Part shown: positions 17,246 to 26,131 of the stretch, piece after piece
Layout: every line of letters begins with the position of its first letter
How positions within the stretch are numbered: position 1 is the first letter of the stretch
Notes under the pieces: model-generated
The model's database searches: none
What the model was told of the DNA's origin: nothing
The model's input: the letters and a program-made list of their open reading frames with translations, nothing else
Translations under genes and position numbers: made by a program
Source of the DNA: Sulfurovum sp. enrichment culture clone C5
GTDB lineage: Bacteria > Campylobacterota > Campylobacteria > Campylobacterales > Sulfurovaceae
Direction: 5' to 3'
Length of the DNA stretch: 64,000 bases
Assembly: GCA_001493195.1 (NCBI GenBank)
Contig: FAXN01000039.1
Coordinates: 1 to 64,000, forward strand

Positions 17246-18064
17246 TTATTGGCACAATTTTCTAATTTTTTCTTTTCCATTTCTGACTATTATTTGACCT
17301 TCTTCGGCTTGCTTATAAAATTCAATAATATCTTCATCCTTGATATTATTTATTTTAAACTGTTTATCCATTAAATCAAATTTTTTATCATTTTCATCTA
17401 TAGCTTTGAATATATTTTTATTGAAATAAATACACATACGCTTGTATTTCTCTACATCCTCCGATTCTCCTACAATATAAAAAAAAGAATCTACATTATT
17501 AATATTTATAAATTTTGCTCTCTCGGTATTATTATTTAATAATTGATCCAATGACATCAAGCCATCCATTGCTTGCAAAACCATAAACTCTCTTTCGGCA
17601 TATCTATATGACAAAATAAAAGTAGTAGCATTTGTAATAAGTACTAATGCCATTGCACCAAATAGTATTTTAGTTCTATTTTTCTCAACATTATTACTAT
17701 TTTGATGTCCATAGATATAAACTGCTATATATCCAGGTAACAAAATCAAAAACCAAAGAGCTATAAAAGCAAGAAGTAAAAAAAATTTTGAACTATTTAT
17801 TGACATAATATCTATTTCATAAAAAAATTCAAAAAAATTCCAAGGAATAATTAATATTAGAAAAATTTGCCAAAATATTGGTTTAAAAATTTTTTTATCA
17901 AAACAAAAACCATAAATTCCTATTAAAAAAATGATTGATATAATAAAGTGAAAAAAATTGATTACTCCTAAATCTTTTACTGTATCAATAAAATAATAAC
18001 CAACTATGCATACTAACACAATGAAATATATTTTAAAAAATATTTTACTTATTGATAACGTCAT
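17246..18064 (-). CDS. Orphan membrane protein with a charged C-terminal domain
   Basis: A 272-residue protein. The first 160 residues hold four or five hydrophobic helices (for example FFHFIISIIFLIGIYGFCF and FFLLLAFIALWFLILLPGYI). The last 110 residues are soluble and charged, with FININNVDSFFYIVGE and EFYKQAEEGQIIVRNGKEKI. GGGAG stands just before the ATG. I do not recognise a family. It is very A/T-rich and has no cotranscribed neighbour, so it may be acquired DNA. Confidence 0.6.
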   Translation of the reverse strand: MTLSISKIFFKIYFIVLVCIVGYYFIDTVKDLGVINFFHFIISIIFLIGIYGFCFDKKIFKPIFWQIFLILIIPWNFFEFFYEIDIMSINSSKFFLLLAFIALWFLILLPGYIAVYIYGHQNSNNVEKNRTKILFGAMALVLITNATTFILSYRYAEREFMVLQAMDGLMSLDQLLNNNTERAKFININNVDSFFYIVGESEDVEKYKRMCIYFNKNIFKAIDENDKKFDLMDKQFKINNIKDEDIIEFYKQAEEGQIIVRNGKEKIRKLCQ

Positions 18065-18165
18065 ACTACTCCCATAACTTCTTTATTATAAAATAATTAT
18101 ATCCAAAATTTACGCCCTATTTTATGCTATACTTATATATATCATATAAAAGAAGTTAATCATTT

Positions 18166-20979
18166 ATGGGAAAAAAGAAAAAAAGCTCGAGTATAAAACT
18201 GAACAATAAGATTAGAGCGTTTTTTAGCGGTTTGCCTTTTGACGAAGGCGTAACAACACTAAATAGTGAGCAGTTAAAAGGCTTAATGCTTCTGCTTGAA
18301 ATCAATCCTCACAATATGAACAAAGAGGAAATGGTTAGAGCTCTTAGAAGAATTTGGAGTGATGCGGAGTTCAAATCAAGATCTTCAATAGTATCTTTTT
18401 TGACTGATAAAAAAGAATTGAATCTAGAATCAAACAAATCAAGTGTTTCTCAAAAAACAGCAAATATATTAGATATCCTCTCTACTATTGAACACACAAA
18501 AGAAGAAGAATACACTGTACTTGAATCATTTTTGGATACTTCAAATCACAAAATAACACCAGAAAAAATACGAAACAAAATATTCTATAATAGACAAAAA
18601 AAATACTTACAAAAGATAGAAGATATCCTAAAAGTTCATTTTGACAATATGAGCAGGATAGAATTTCATCATAGTTTTTATTTTAAAATTAAAGAATATG
18701 AATTTAATAAAATATTGACCTGCATATCTAAACCTATCGATTTTGAGCTAACAGAAGAAAATCTAAGTTCTACATTAGAAAATCTAAAGGCAGAAAAAGA
18801 ACATATTATAAAAAATAAACAAGATGAGATAAACTCATTTTTAAAAACGATAGCAAATAAAGAAAATCCTTATCTAAAAATTGAAGAGATAATAGAATCG
18901 ATTAAAAATATGCCTCCAGATGGAAGCTTGGAACACTCCCCTATTTCATTTGAGAAAATTGAAGAAATTTTACATACGATAAACAAAAAATACTATCTAA
19001 TGCAAAGCAGTGATGATTTCATCATAGAAAAAGAGGCATACTATACATATTTGGGGGATGACTTTAGATATAACATATCTGTAACATATTCAAAAAAACT
19101 ACTATATAGTATGATACTAAAAGGTGAAAAATTATATATTCAAGAAGAATTTGATTCACTAAAAGATAGGCTGATAGAAGATTTCAATATTCAGATAAAA
19201 GACTTAAAAGACGAGATGAGTTCGTATGCCACAGGGCTTAAAATCCAAGATGATTTTATATCTGATTTTATACTAGATTTTCTAACGGCACAAGTAGAAA
19301 ACTCTAGAAATTTAAAAATAAAAGAAAAAACAAGAAGAAGGATAATATACCACTGGCTTGAATATATAAAACCTTATCTTGAAAAATACAAACAAGAACA
19401 ACTTTTGGCAAAAAGCATTAGGGATTTTAAACTTCTTTTTCCACTTGCTAGAAGTTTAAAAAGAAAAATTATTTTTCATGTAGGTCCAACTAACAGCGGA
19501 AAAACATATAGTGCTTTAAATATTTTATCAAAAGCTGACACAGGAACATATCTAGCTCCACTTAGACTTCTCGCACTTGAAGGGTATGAAAATCTTAACA
19601 AACTAGGTGTTACAACTTCACTTATCACTGGCGAAGAAGAGATTATAAAAGAAGACTCTACACACATAAGTTCTACGATAGAAATGATGAATTCACAAGT
19701 CGCCATAGATGTATGTGTCATAGATGAGATACAGATGATAAATGATAGAGATAGAGGATGGGCATGGGCAAATGCACTTATCGGTATGCCTGCAAAAACT
19801 ATAATATTGACTGGATCATCTGATGCACTTAAGGCTTTGGAAAAACTTTCGCTATATCTAGAAGAAGAATTGGAAGTAGTACACTTTGAGAGAAAAAATG
19901 AACTTGAAATTTTATCTCACCCTACTTCTATGAATAAAATAGAAAAACAAAGTGCCATAGTAGCATTTTCGAGAAAAGATGTATTGGCACTCAAGCAACA
20001 ATTATCATCAAAATATACAGTATCTGTAGTATATGGCAATCTTTCTCCAGAAGTACGACGCGAAGAAGCTAGAAGATTTAGAGAAGGAGAAAGTGAGATA
20101 CTAGTAGCAACTGACGCTATTGCTATGGGGTTGAATCTTCCTATAAAAACTATACTTTTTGCAAAAGATAATAAATTTGATGGGGTGCATAGAAGAGAAC
20201 TTGAAACATCTGAGATACTTCAAATATCTGGTCGTGCTGGTAGATATGGTTTTGAAGAAAAAGGATATGTGGGGGCATTGGATAGTGGAACTCTTGAGAC
20301 TATCAAAAAATATTTTTATACTCCGCTAAAAGATATAGAACTTCCAGTAAGTGTAATGGCAAGTTTTGAACATGTTATGCTCATAGGAGACATACTACAA
20401 ACTGACAATTTAGTTGATATTTTAGACTTTTTTGCAGAAAATATGGATTTTGTTGGTCCATTTGTAGCAGCAAATATAGATAGTATGTTAGAAATATCAA
20501 CCATTGTTGATGAGTATAAACTAGATTTAAAAACAAAATATCACTTTGCTTGTGCACCAGCTAGTTTGTCTTCTCCTTATATAGAGTCTGTTTTACATAG
20601 ATATATAAGACTTATGGAATCTGGAAAAAAAGTAAATTATAATCCACCAAAAGACTTGCCAAAATTTGCTCAAACAAATGATATGCTTTTAAATGCAGAA
20701 GATAGAGTAAGAGAAATTTCATTATATCTATGGTTATCTTTTAGATTTCCTCAATTTTTTGAAGACACCCAGATGGCAATACAAAGCAGGATTAGACTAA
20801 ATAACTTTATAGAAAATTCTCTAAAACATGGATATTTTGTCAAAGAGTGTCATAGGTGTGGCAAGGTTTTAGATTTTTCATATAGATACTCTATCTGTGA
20901 AGAGTGCCATATAAAAGGTCGAAGAGGTACAAGATTTGCAACACACAAAAATAGAGAGAAAGTAAAATTAATAAAATAA
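18166..20979 (+). CDS. Suv3-type DExH RNA helicase with long N-terminal extension
   Basis: A 937-residue helicase related to mitochondrial Suv3/SUPV3L1. Motifs: Walker A HVGPTNSGKTYSAL (about residue 442), YLAPLRLLALEGYE, the DEIQ Walker B in VCVIDEIQMINDRDRGWAW, TGSSDAL, then VVYGNLSPEVRREEARRF, VATDAIAMGLNLPI and ISGRAGRYG. The first 430 residues are charged and helical, with no named domain. A zinc-ribbon-like CHRCGK...CEECH pair lies near the C terminus. In mitochondria Suv3 works with an exoribonuclease in RNA decay; in this phylum the partner is not known to me, and none is coded beside it. Confidence 0.87.
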   Translation: MGKKKKSSSIKLNNKIRAFFSGLPFDEGVTTLNSEQLKGLMLLLEINPHNMNKEEMVRALRRIWSDAEFKSRSSIVSFLTDKKELNLESNKSSVSQKTANILDILSTIEHTKEEEYTVLESFLDTSNHKITPEKIRNKIFYNRQKKYLQKIEDILKVHFDNMSRIEFHHSFYFKIKEYEFNKILTCISKPIDFELTEENLSSTLENLKAEKEHIIKNKQDEINSFLKTIANKENPYLKIEEIIESIKNMPPDGSLEHSPISFEKIEEILHTINKKYYLMQSSDDFIIEKEAYYTYLGDDFRYNISVTYSKKLLYSMILKGEKLYIQEEFDSLKDRLIEDFNIQIKDLKDEMSSYATGLKIQDDFISDFILDFLTAQVENSRNLKIKEKTRRRIIYHWLEYIKPYLEKYKQEQLLAKSIRDFKLLFPLARSLKRKIIFHVGPTNSGKTYSALNILSKADTGTYLAPLRLLALEGYENLNKLGVTTSLITGEEEIIKEDSTHISSTIEMMNSQVAIDVCVIDEIQMINDRDRGWAWANALIGMPAKTIILTGSSDALKALEKLSLYLEEELEVVHFERKNELEILSHPTSMNKIEKQSAIVAFSRKDVLALKQQLSSKYTVSVVYGNLSPEVRREEARRFREGESEILVATDAIAMGLNLPIKTILFAKDNKFDGVHRRELETSEILQISGRAGRYGFEEKGYVGALDSGTLETIKKYFYTPLKDIELPVSVMASFEHVMLIGDILQTDNLVDILDFFAENMDFVGPFVAANIDSMLEISTIVDEYKLDLKTKYHFACAPASLSSPYIESVLHRYIRLMESGKKVNYNPPKDLPKFAQTNDMLLNAEDRVREISLYLWLSFRFPQFFEDTQMAIQSRIRLNNFIENSLKHGYFVKECHRCGKVLDFSYRYSICEECHIKGRRGTRFATHKNREKVKLIK

Positions 20980-20994
20980 AAGTAAAGGTATAAA

Positions 20995-22155
20995 ATGATC
21001 GAAAATAGTTTTCACTACATTGCAATACTCATAATGATAATCGGCTCTGTGGTGTGGATAGAAAAAAAATATCCTTTAAAAATTTTTCATATATTGCCAA
21101 GTATTGTAATCGTTTATGCCCTTGTAATGTTAATAGCAACTCTAGGAGTTTGGAGTAAGAGTGAAAATATAGAAAACACTTACAATACATTCAAAGACGC
21201 CCTCCTCCCTGCTATGATATTTTTAATGCTTTTGAATGCTGATATGAGATCTATCGCAAAACTTGGCAAAAAAATGATATTTACCTTTTTACTTGCAACA
21301 TTATCCATCATGCTTGGGTTTATTCTCTCTTTTAGTATTTTTCACAACTTACTCTCAAATGATGCATGGATGGGTTTTGCTGCTCTTTGCGGATCATGGA
21401 TTGGCGGTACTGGAAATATGATGGCTATCGCTGGAGCTTTAAATGTCCCTAGTGATATTATGGGAAATATTTTGATTACTGATTCCATAAACTATACATT
21501 ATGGGTTATGCTACTTTTATCACTTGTTCCGTTTGGGCATAAATTTAACACTTGGAGCAATGCTGATACTTCTATCATTGATGATGTTGCAAAAAAACTT
21601 AATACAAATATACAAAATGAAGAAATTTCAACTGCTTCTATATTATTTTTGCTTGGTTTGTCTTTTTTTGTAAATATATCTAGTGACATCATCTCTTCAT
21701 ATCTACCCACAACAAAATTTCTAAGTCACTATACATGGATTGTTTTACTTTCTACTTTTTTTGGAGTAATGGGTGCCATGACACCTGTAAGCAAAGTTGC
21801 TGGATCAAACATAATATCATCTATGATGTTGTATCTTTTGGTCGCACTTATGGCATCACGAGCTGATTTTAGCCAAATGTCACAAGCCCCTATTTTTATT
21901 ATTGCAGGTTTTACTGTTTTGTTAGTTCATTTTATCTGTATGATTATATTTGCAAAAATTTTCAAACTTGATCTTTTTTCACTAGGAGTTTCGTCATTGG
22001 CAAACATAGGTGGAGTGGCATCTGCACCGATACTAGCAAGTGCATACTCAAAGGCATTGGTACCGATAGGTGTCATAATGGCATTGATGGGATATATCTT
22101 AGGAACTGCTGGTGGTCTAGGGGTAGGAATCATTTTAGAAGCTATCGCAAAATAG
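20995..22155 (+). CDS. DUF819 (YjcL-like) membrane protein
   Basis: A 386-residue integral membrane protein of about 10-11 helices. It has the family blocks SWIGGTGNMMAIAGAL (about residue 140), AMTPVSKVAGS (about 260) and LANIGGVASAPILASAY near the C terminus; the Gly-rich half-helix pairs suggest an inverted-repeat transporter fold. The substrate is unknown. It starts 15 bases after the helicase stop behind AAAGGTA, so it may be cotranscribed with it. Confidence 0.85.
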   Translation: MIENSFHYIAILIMIIGSVVWIEKKYPLKIFHILPSIVIVYALVMLIATLGVWSKSENIENTYNTFKDALLPAMIFLMLLNADMRSIAKLGKKMIFTFLLATLSIMLGFILSFSIFHNLLSNDAWMGFAALCGSWIGGTGNMMAIAGALNVPSDIMGNILITDSINYTLWVMLLLSLVPFGHKFNTWSNADTSIIDDVAKKLNTNIQNEEISTASILFLLGLSFFVNISSDIISSYLPTTKFLSHYTWIVLLSTFFGVMGAMTPVSKVAGSNIISSMMLYLLVALMASRADFSQMSQAPIFIIAGFTVLLVHFICMIIFAKIFKLDLFSLGVSSLANIGGVASAPILASAYSKALVPIGVIMALMGYILGTAGGLGVGIILEAIAK

Positions 22156-22183
22156 TATTCACAATCAATACACATTGTTGTTT

Positions 22184-22189
22184 TATAAT
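22184..22189 (+). promoter_or_regulatory. Probable -10 box for the Tyr-rich protein gene
   Basis: TATAAT in the 60-base gap before the ATG at 22216. No good -35 is seen at the usual distance, which is common in this phylum. Confidence 0.45.
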
Positions 22190-22215
22190 TCTCTCATAAT
22201 CAATAAAAGGAGATT

Positions 22216-22812
22216 ATGATGAAAAAAACAAATTTAAAAAATATTTTGGTTGCTGGGCTAATCATTACAACATCAACTTTCGCATTCGCCAATCATTCAA
22301 ATGAAAAATCTTTTATAGGCGGAGTTATAGCTGGTGCTATTCTAAGCAATGCTTTTACCACAGATAAATATGCCGATAGACCTGTATATGTATATAATGA
22401 TAGATATTATTATGGTGGTGACTATAGAAATGGTTATTATAACCACAATGGAGTTAGACTATATGGCGGAAAATATTATAATCAATCTAGATTAAATAAT
22501 TATAGAAATCATATTGTATCTCTGAATGATAGATACAACAATAGTCCTGTTTATGTTTACAATGGAAGATATTACTATGGCGGAAAATACAAACATGGAT
22601 ACTATTATTTCAAAAACTATAGACTAAGCGGTGGCAAATATTATTACCAACCAAGAACTTATTACAAACATAAAATTGGTTATAATAACACGATAGACAG
22701 ATACAATCAAAACACAAGAAGTTACAATGATGACAGATATGATGACAGATATAACGATAGAGACGACAACAGATATTATGACAGAAACGACAGAAGAGAC
22801 AGGAACTATTGA
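22216..22812 (+). CDS. Exported Tyr/Gly/Asn-rich repeat protein
   Basis: A 198-residue protein with a signal peptide (residues 1-26, ending STFAFA). A glycine-rich hydrophobic stretch follows (FIGGVIAGAILSNAF). Two near-identical units come next: PVYVYNDRYYYGGDYRNGYY with LYGGKYY (about 55-91) and PVYVYNGRYYYGGKYKHGYY with LSGGKYY (about 113-147). The tail is rich in Asp, Arg and Tyr. Low complexity and export suggest a surface or periplasmic structural or adhesive role; no family name is known to me. AAGGAG precedes two adjacent ATGs, and the second (22219) has the better spacing. Confidence 0.7.
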   Translation: MMKKTNLKNILVAGLIITTSTFAFANHSNEKSFIGGVIAGAILSNAFTTDKYADRPVYVYNDRYYYGGDYRNGYYNHNGVRLYGGKYYNQSRLNNYRNHIVSLNDRYNNSPVYVYNGRYYYGGKYKHGYYYFKNYRLSGGKYYYQPRTYYKHKIGYNNTIDRYNQNTRSYNDDRYDDRYNDRDDNRYYDRNDRRDRNY

Positions 22813-22814
22813 TT

Positions 22815-22835
22815 TATTGGACAAATTGTCCAATA
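22815..22835. repeat. Perfect 10-base inverted repeat just after a stop codon
   Basis: TATTGGACAA and TTGTCCAATA flank a single A, starting two bases after the stop of the Tyr-rich gene. It is followed by A-rich, not T-rich, sequence on the plus strand, so it is not a standard terminator in that direction. It may stabilise the 3' end of the message or be a protein-binding site. Confidence 0.55.
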
Positions 22836-22993
22836 AAAAAAATGAACTATTGACTCAATACAAAGCATTAAAAGTACCACTAGAATATGCACAAAATGAT
22901 TTTGATAAAGGTCTTATAGAAGAAAAGATGGCAATTTTAGCAAAAGATATTAAATCTTTAGCAGCACAAATAGAAGAGATAAAAGAAGTTTAA
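22817..22993 (+). CDS. Short helical protein overlapping or following the Tyr-rich gene (start uncertain)
   Basis: An open frame shifted relative to the Tyr-rich gene continues to 22993 and codes a normal-looking charged helix: NELLTQYKALKVPLEYAQND and KMAILAKDIKSLAAQIEEIK. The composition of this part is that of real protein. The ATGs in this frame lie inside the Tyr-rich gene (from 22727) and give a Met/Thr-rich lead that looks like a shadow. TTG codons at 22817 and 22826 are possible starts, or the frame may be a C-terminal part joined by frameshift. The coordinates given use TTG 22817. Confidence 0.4.
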   Translation: MDKLSNKKNELLTQYKALKVPLEYAQNDFDKGLIEEKMAILAKDIKSLAAQIEEIKEV

Positions 22994-23008
22994 TTTTAGT
23001 TATTTAAT

Positions 23009-23040
23009 GGTACGATACCAACAATTAGTAGTATCGTGCC
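23009..23040. repeat. Hairpin upstream of the dipeptide epimerase gene
   Basis: GGTACGATAC (23009-23018) can pair with GTATCGTGCC (23031-23040), ten pairs with one G-U, around a 12-base loop. There is no T tract. It lies 12 bases before the epimerase start and could affect its translation, or be a copy of a dispersed repeat. Confidence 0.45.
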
Positions 23041-23052
23041 AAAGAGAACTTT

Positions 23053-24123
23053 ATGGAAATCAAATCAATTCATACCAATACTTTTCAATCCCCACTTAAA
23101 ACTCCATTTAAAACTGCCCTTAGAACAGTACATAATTTAGAAGATATTGTCATAATAATAGAGTGCAAAAATGGCATGTTGGGATATGGCGAAGGTTCTC
23201 CTACTGCGGTAATTACTGGTGAAACATTGGGAACGATGAGAGAAGCTATCGAATATATATCTGGGTTTCTAATTGGTTTAAATATTCAGAGTGATTTTGA
23301 TGATATCATAAACATAATTCATACAAAACTTTTACACAATACTACTGCAAAATCAGCACTAGAAATTGCTATATATGATTTAATATCAAAATATCATAAT
23401 AAGCCCCTGTTCTCTTTCTTAGGTGGGGATAAAATGTCATTTGATACCGATATAACCGTAAGTTTAAATGATATAGACAAGATGATTGACGACTCAATAA
23501 ATGCAGTAAAGCTTGGATATGACACACTTAAAATAAAACTTGGAAATGATGCAAAAAAAGATACAAATCGAATCATAGAAATATATAATGCTTTACCGAA
23601 AAATATTACTCTTAGGCTCGATGCAAATCAAGGTTGGAATGTTGAACAAACTATAGGAATTATGCAACAAATAGAAAATCTTAATATCTTTCCACAATTA
23701 TTGGAACAACCGATAAAAGCCGATAATATTGATGGGTTAAAACAGATAAGAGACAAAATAAAAACTCCTATCTTGGCAGATGAAGCAGTATTTAGCCTAT
23801 CCCAAGCCAAATATATATTAGAAACAAAATCTGCTGATTTTCTTAATATAAAACTTGCAAAATGTGGTGGCATAAGCGAAGCTCTGAAAATTGCTAAATT
23901 AGCACAAGACTATAATGTAAAATGTATGATGGGATGTATGTTAGAAGGCCCTATCGGCATAGTTGCATCTTTACACGTAGTATCTGCTATGTCGGATACA
24001 ATAACCATGATAGATCTTGATGCTGTTGCACTTTTGGCAAATGAACCAAAAAACTGTAGTGTTATATTTGATGAAAGCCACATAACACTATCTAAAAATA
24101 GCGGGCTAGGAATAACTTACTAA
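23053..24123 (+). CDS. Dipeptide epimerase (L-Ala-D/L-Glu epimerase type, enolase superfamily)
   Basis: A 356-residue enolase-superfamily enzyme with the acid/base lysines in TLKIKLG (KxK, about residue 160) and LNIKLAKCGG (about 270). The metal ligands are in LRLDANQGW, LEQPI and ILADEAVF. The C-terminal GCMLEGPIG is a mark of the dipeptide epimerase branch. Such enzymes convert L-Ala-D-Glu from murein into L-Ala-L-Glu so that peptidases can cut it. The next gene codes an NlpC/P60 peptidase able to supply this dipeptide, which supports the assignment; the exact dipeptide specificity is inferred. Confidence 0.87.
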   Translation: MEIKSIHTNTFQSPLKTPFKTALRTVHNLEDIVIIIECKNGMLGYGEGSPTAVITGETLGTMREAIEYISGFLIGLNIQSDFDDIINIIHTKLLHNTTAKSALEIAIYDLISKYHNKPLFSFLGGDKMSFDTDITVSLNDIDKMIDDSINAVKLGYDTLKIKLGNDAKKDTNRIIEIYNALPKNITLRLDANQGWNVEQTIGIMQQIENLNIFPQLLEQPIKADNIDGLKQIRDKIKTPILADEAVFSLSQAKYILETKSADFLNIKLAKCGGISEALKIAKLAQDYNVKCMMGCMLEGPIGIVASLHVVSAMSDTITMIDLDAVALLANEPKNCSVIFDESHITLSKNSGLGITY

Positions 24124-24158
24124 ATAATACTGTTTATCCTCTATTAATCAAACAAAAG

Positions 24159-24164
24159 TATAAT
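24159..24164 (+). promoter_or_regulatory. Probable -10 box for the NlpC/P60 gene
   Basis: TATAAT in the 66-base gap between the epimerase and the peptidase gene, 26 bases before the start codon. No clear -35. It suggests the peptidase can also be transcribed on its own. Confidence 0.4.
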
Positions 24165-24189
24165 AAAAATAGAAAAATTAGGATTTACA

Positions 24190-25509
24190 ATGTCAAAAAA
24201 ATTATTTTTTATTATTTTATTTAATCTATCTATACTTCATGCTGGATATTATTTAAGCCCAAGCCAAAGAGAGCAAAGCAAAATAGACAAGATGCCAAAA
24301 GCTGAATTTAGCGATTTATCAAATATACCGCAAGATTTATCATACTATGCAAATCAAGTTAAATCTTTTAGTTACTTGGAGCAAAAAAGATACGATAACG
24401 AATATAATCAAAAATATTTTGCTCCTTGGGTTAAAAGTGAACTCATAATTCCTCCTCAAGACTTTGGTTGGGAAACAAGATTTGTCAGAGAAAAGCCTAT
24501 TTTTAGAGAAAATGCATCTCAGATATCGCCATATATATATGAAGAGTGGATAAGTAGTGCCAATATGGGTTCTTTTAATGCTATAAAAGCACGAGCTATA
24601 ACACTCAAGAGGCTAAATCTAAAATCACTTCCAACAGATGAAGAGTTCTTTAGAAATCCAAATCAAATAGGAGAAGGTTTTCCTTTTGATTACAACCAAA
24701 ATAGTGCTTATCCACCAAATATGCCACTTTTGATTTCTCATTACTCAAAAGATGAAAAATGGGCATTTGTGCAAGGTGCATACGCCTTTGGATGGGTAAA
24801 AACAAAAGACATTGCACTAGTTGATGATGATTTTATACAACAATTTCAAAATGGAAATTATGCGATAACAATCAAAGACAATTTAAGGCTATATAATGAC
24901 AATCATGCGATAAGCCTAGTAAAATTAGGAACTATTTTCCCATACGATAAAGATGGGTATTTTTTTGCTACAAAAGATAAAAATGGATATGCAACTTTAA
25001 CTAAATTCAATCCAACAGAAAATGGAATAATTTCTCACAAACCTCTAAAATTTACTCCAGAAAATATCACAAAAGTTGCAAGTCAATTTAAAAATGAACC
25101 TTATGGATGGGGAGAAAATTATGAAACAAGAGACTGTTCTGCATTAACACGAGACTTTTTTGCACCATTTGGTATATTTTTGGACAGAAATTCTGGACAA
25201 CAGGCAAAAAATGGATGTCAAGTATCCATAAAATCTCTTGATAAAAATGATAAAAAGAAAAAAATTTTAGAAAATGCAAAACCATTTAGATCTATGCTAT
25301 TTGTGCCAGGACATATAGTGCTTTATGTCGGAGAATACAACAATGAACCTGTAGTTATGCACGCTTATTGGGGGATTAGACAAAATGACTGGACAAAACT
25401 CATCACAGGAAGAACGATAATCTCAACAACCGAACCTGCAAAAGAACTAAATTCTACAAGAGCAGGAAGCCAACTAATCGAAACTTTACAAAGCATAGTT
25501 TCATTTTAA
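24190..25509 (+). CDS. Exported NlpC/P60 cysteine peptidase with SH3-like domains
   Basis: A 439-residue protein with a signal peptide (LFFIILFNLSILHAG). The middle holds two SH3b-like segments (around 160-215 with WAFVQGAYAFGWVKTKDIAL, and 225-270). The C-terminal NlpC/P60 domain has the nucleophile Cys in YETRDCSALTRDFFAPFG (about residue 317), the His in FVPGHIVLYVG (about 373), and MHAYWGIRQ. This type cuts gamma-D-Glu-meso-diaminopimelate in murein peptides, releasing L-Ala-D-Glu, the substrate of the upstream epimerase. Location is periplasmic or outer-membrane-side. Confidence 0.87.
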   Translation: MSKKLFFIILFNLSILHAGYYLSPSQREQSKIDKMPKAEFSDLSNIPQDLSYYANQVKSFSYLEQKRYDNEYNQKYFAPWVKSELIIPPQDFGWETRFVREKPIFRENASQISPYIYEEWISSANMGSFNAIKARAITLKRLNLKSLPTDEEFFRNPNQIGEGFPFDYNQNSAYPPNMPLLISHYSKDEKWAFVQGAYAFGWVKTKDIALVDDDFIQQFQNGNYAITIKDNLRLYNDNHAISLVKLGTIFPYDKDGYFFATKDKNGYATLTKFNPTENGIISHKPLKFTPENITKVASQFKNEPYGWGENYETRDCSALTRDFFAPFGIFLDRNSGQQAKNGCQVSIKSLDKNDKKKKILENAKPFRSMLFVPGHIVLYVGEYNNEPVVMHAYWGIRQNDWTKLITGRTIISTTEPAKELNSTRAGSQLIETLQSIVSF

Positions 25510-25534
25510 AAATTATTAAGATAGAATTCCATCC

Positions 25535-26131
25535 ATGAAACAGACAAAAAATTTTAAAACACATATAATCGCAGGAAAATACAAGGGTAAACCTATAGAA
25601 ATTCCTTCAATTGATACCACAAGAAGTTCAAAATCTATTTTGAGAGAATCGCTATTTAATACTTTACAATTTGAAGTTATTGATAAAAACTTCTTCGAGG
25701 TATTTGCTGGAAGCGGTTCTGTTGGACTTGAAGCATTGAGCCGTGGAGCAAAACATGCTTACTTTATAGAAAAAAATAAAATAGCATTCAATACACTTCA
25801 AGAAAATGTAAAAAATATCAACAAAAATGATTCTACTATGCTTATTGGGGATAGTTTTGAAAAATTTACAACAATATACAACATACTAAAGAATGATCAT
25901 ACAAAAACATATTTTTATTTTGATCCACCATTCTCAATAAGAGAAAATATGGATGATATTTATAAAAAAACTATAGATCTCATATCATCGATAGATAAAG
26001 ATATTTGTGAACTTGTTATAATAGAACATATGAGTGATATAGAGTTGCCAGAGACTATAGGAAATGTAAACTTGCTTAAAATAAAAAAATTTGGTAAAAG
26101 TACACTTAGCTATTATGCACCAAGAGAATAA
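25535..26131 (+). CDS. rsmD: 16S rRNA (guanine966-N2)-methyltransferase RsmD family
   Basis: A 198-residue methyltransferase. The N terminus HIIAGKYKGKPIEIP with TRSSKSILRESLFNTL is characteristic of RsmD. The SAM loop is FFEVFAGSGSVGLEALSRGA (about residue 50), and the catalytic motif IV is YFDPPFS (DPPF, about 131), fitting an N2-guanine methylase. Its 3' end overlaps the convergent helicase gene by 19 bases. Confidence 0.9.
   Translation: MKQTKNFKTHIIAGKYKGKPIEIPSIDTTRSSKSILRESLFNTLQFEVIDKNFFEVFAGSGSVGLEALSRGAKHAYFIEKNKIAFNTLQENVKNINKNDSTMLIGDSFEKFTTIYNILKNDHTKTYFYFDPPFSIRENMDDIYKKTIDLISSIDKDICELVIIEHMSDIELPETIGNVNLLKIKKFGKSTLSYYAPRE

Noticed and set aside
22727-22816. Met/Thr-rich start of the 88-codon frame as genuine protein
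   Set aside because: It is the shifted reading of Asp/Arg/Tyr codon repeats of the Tyr-rich gene; only the part after about 22817 looks like real protein.
22815-22835. Inverted repeat as a terminator of the Tyr-rich gene
   Set aside because: It is followed by a run of A on the plus strand, not T, and a coding-quality frame continues through it.
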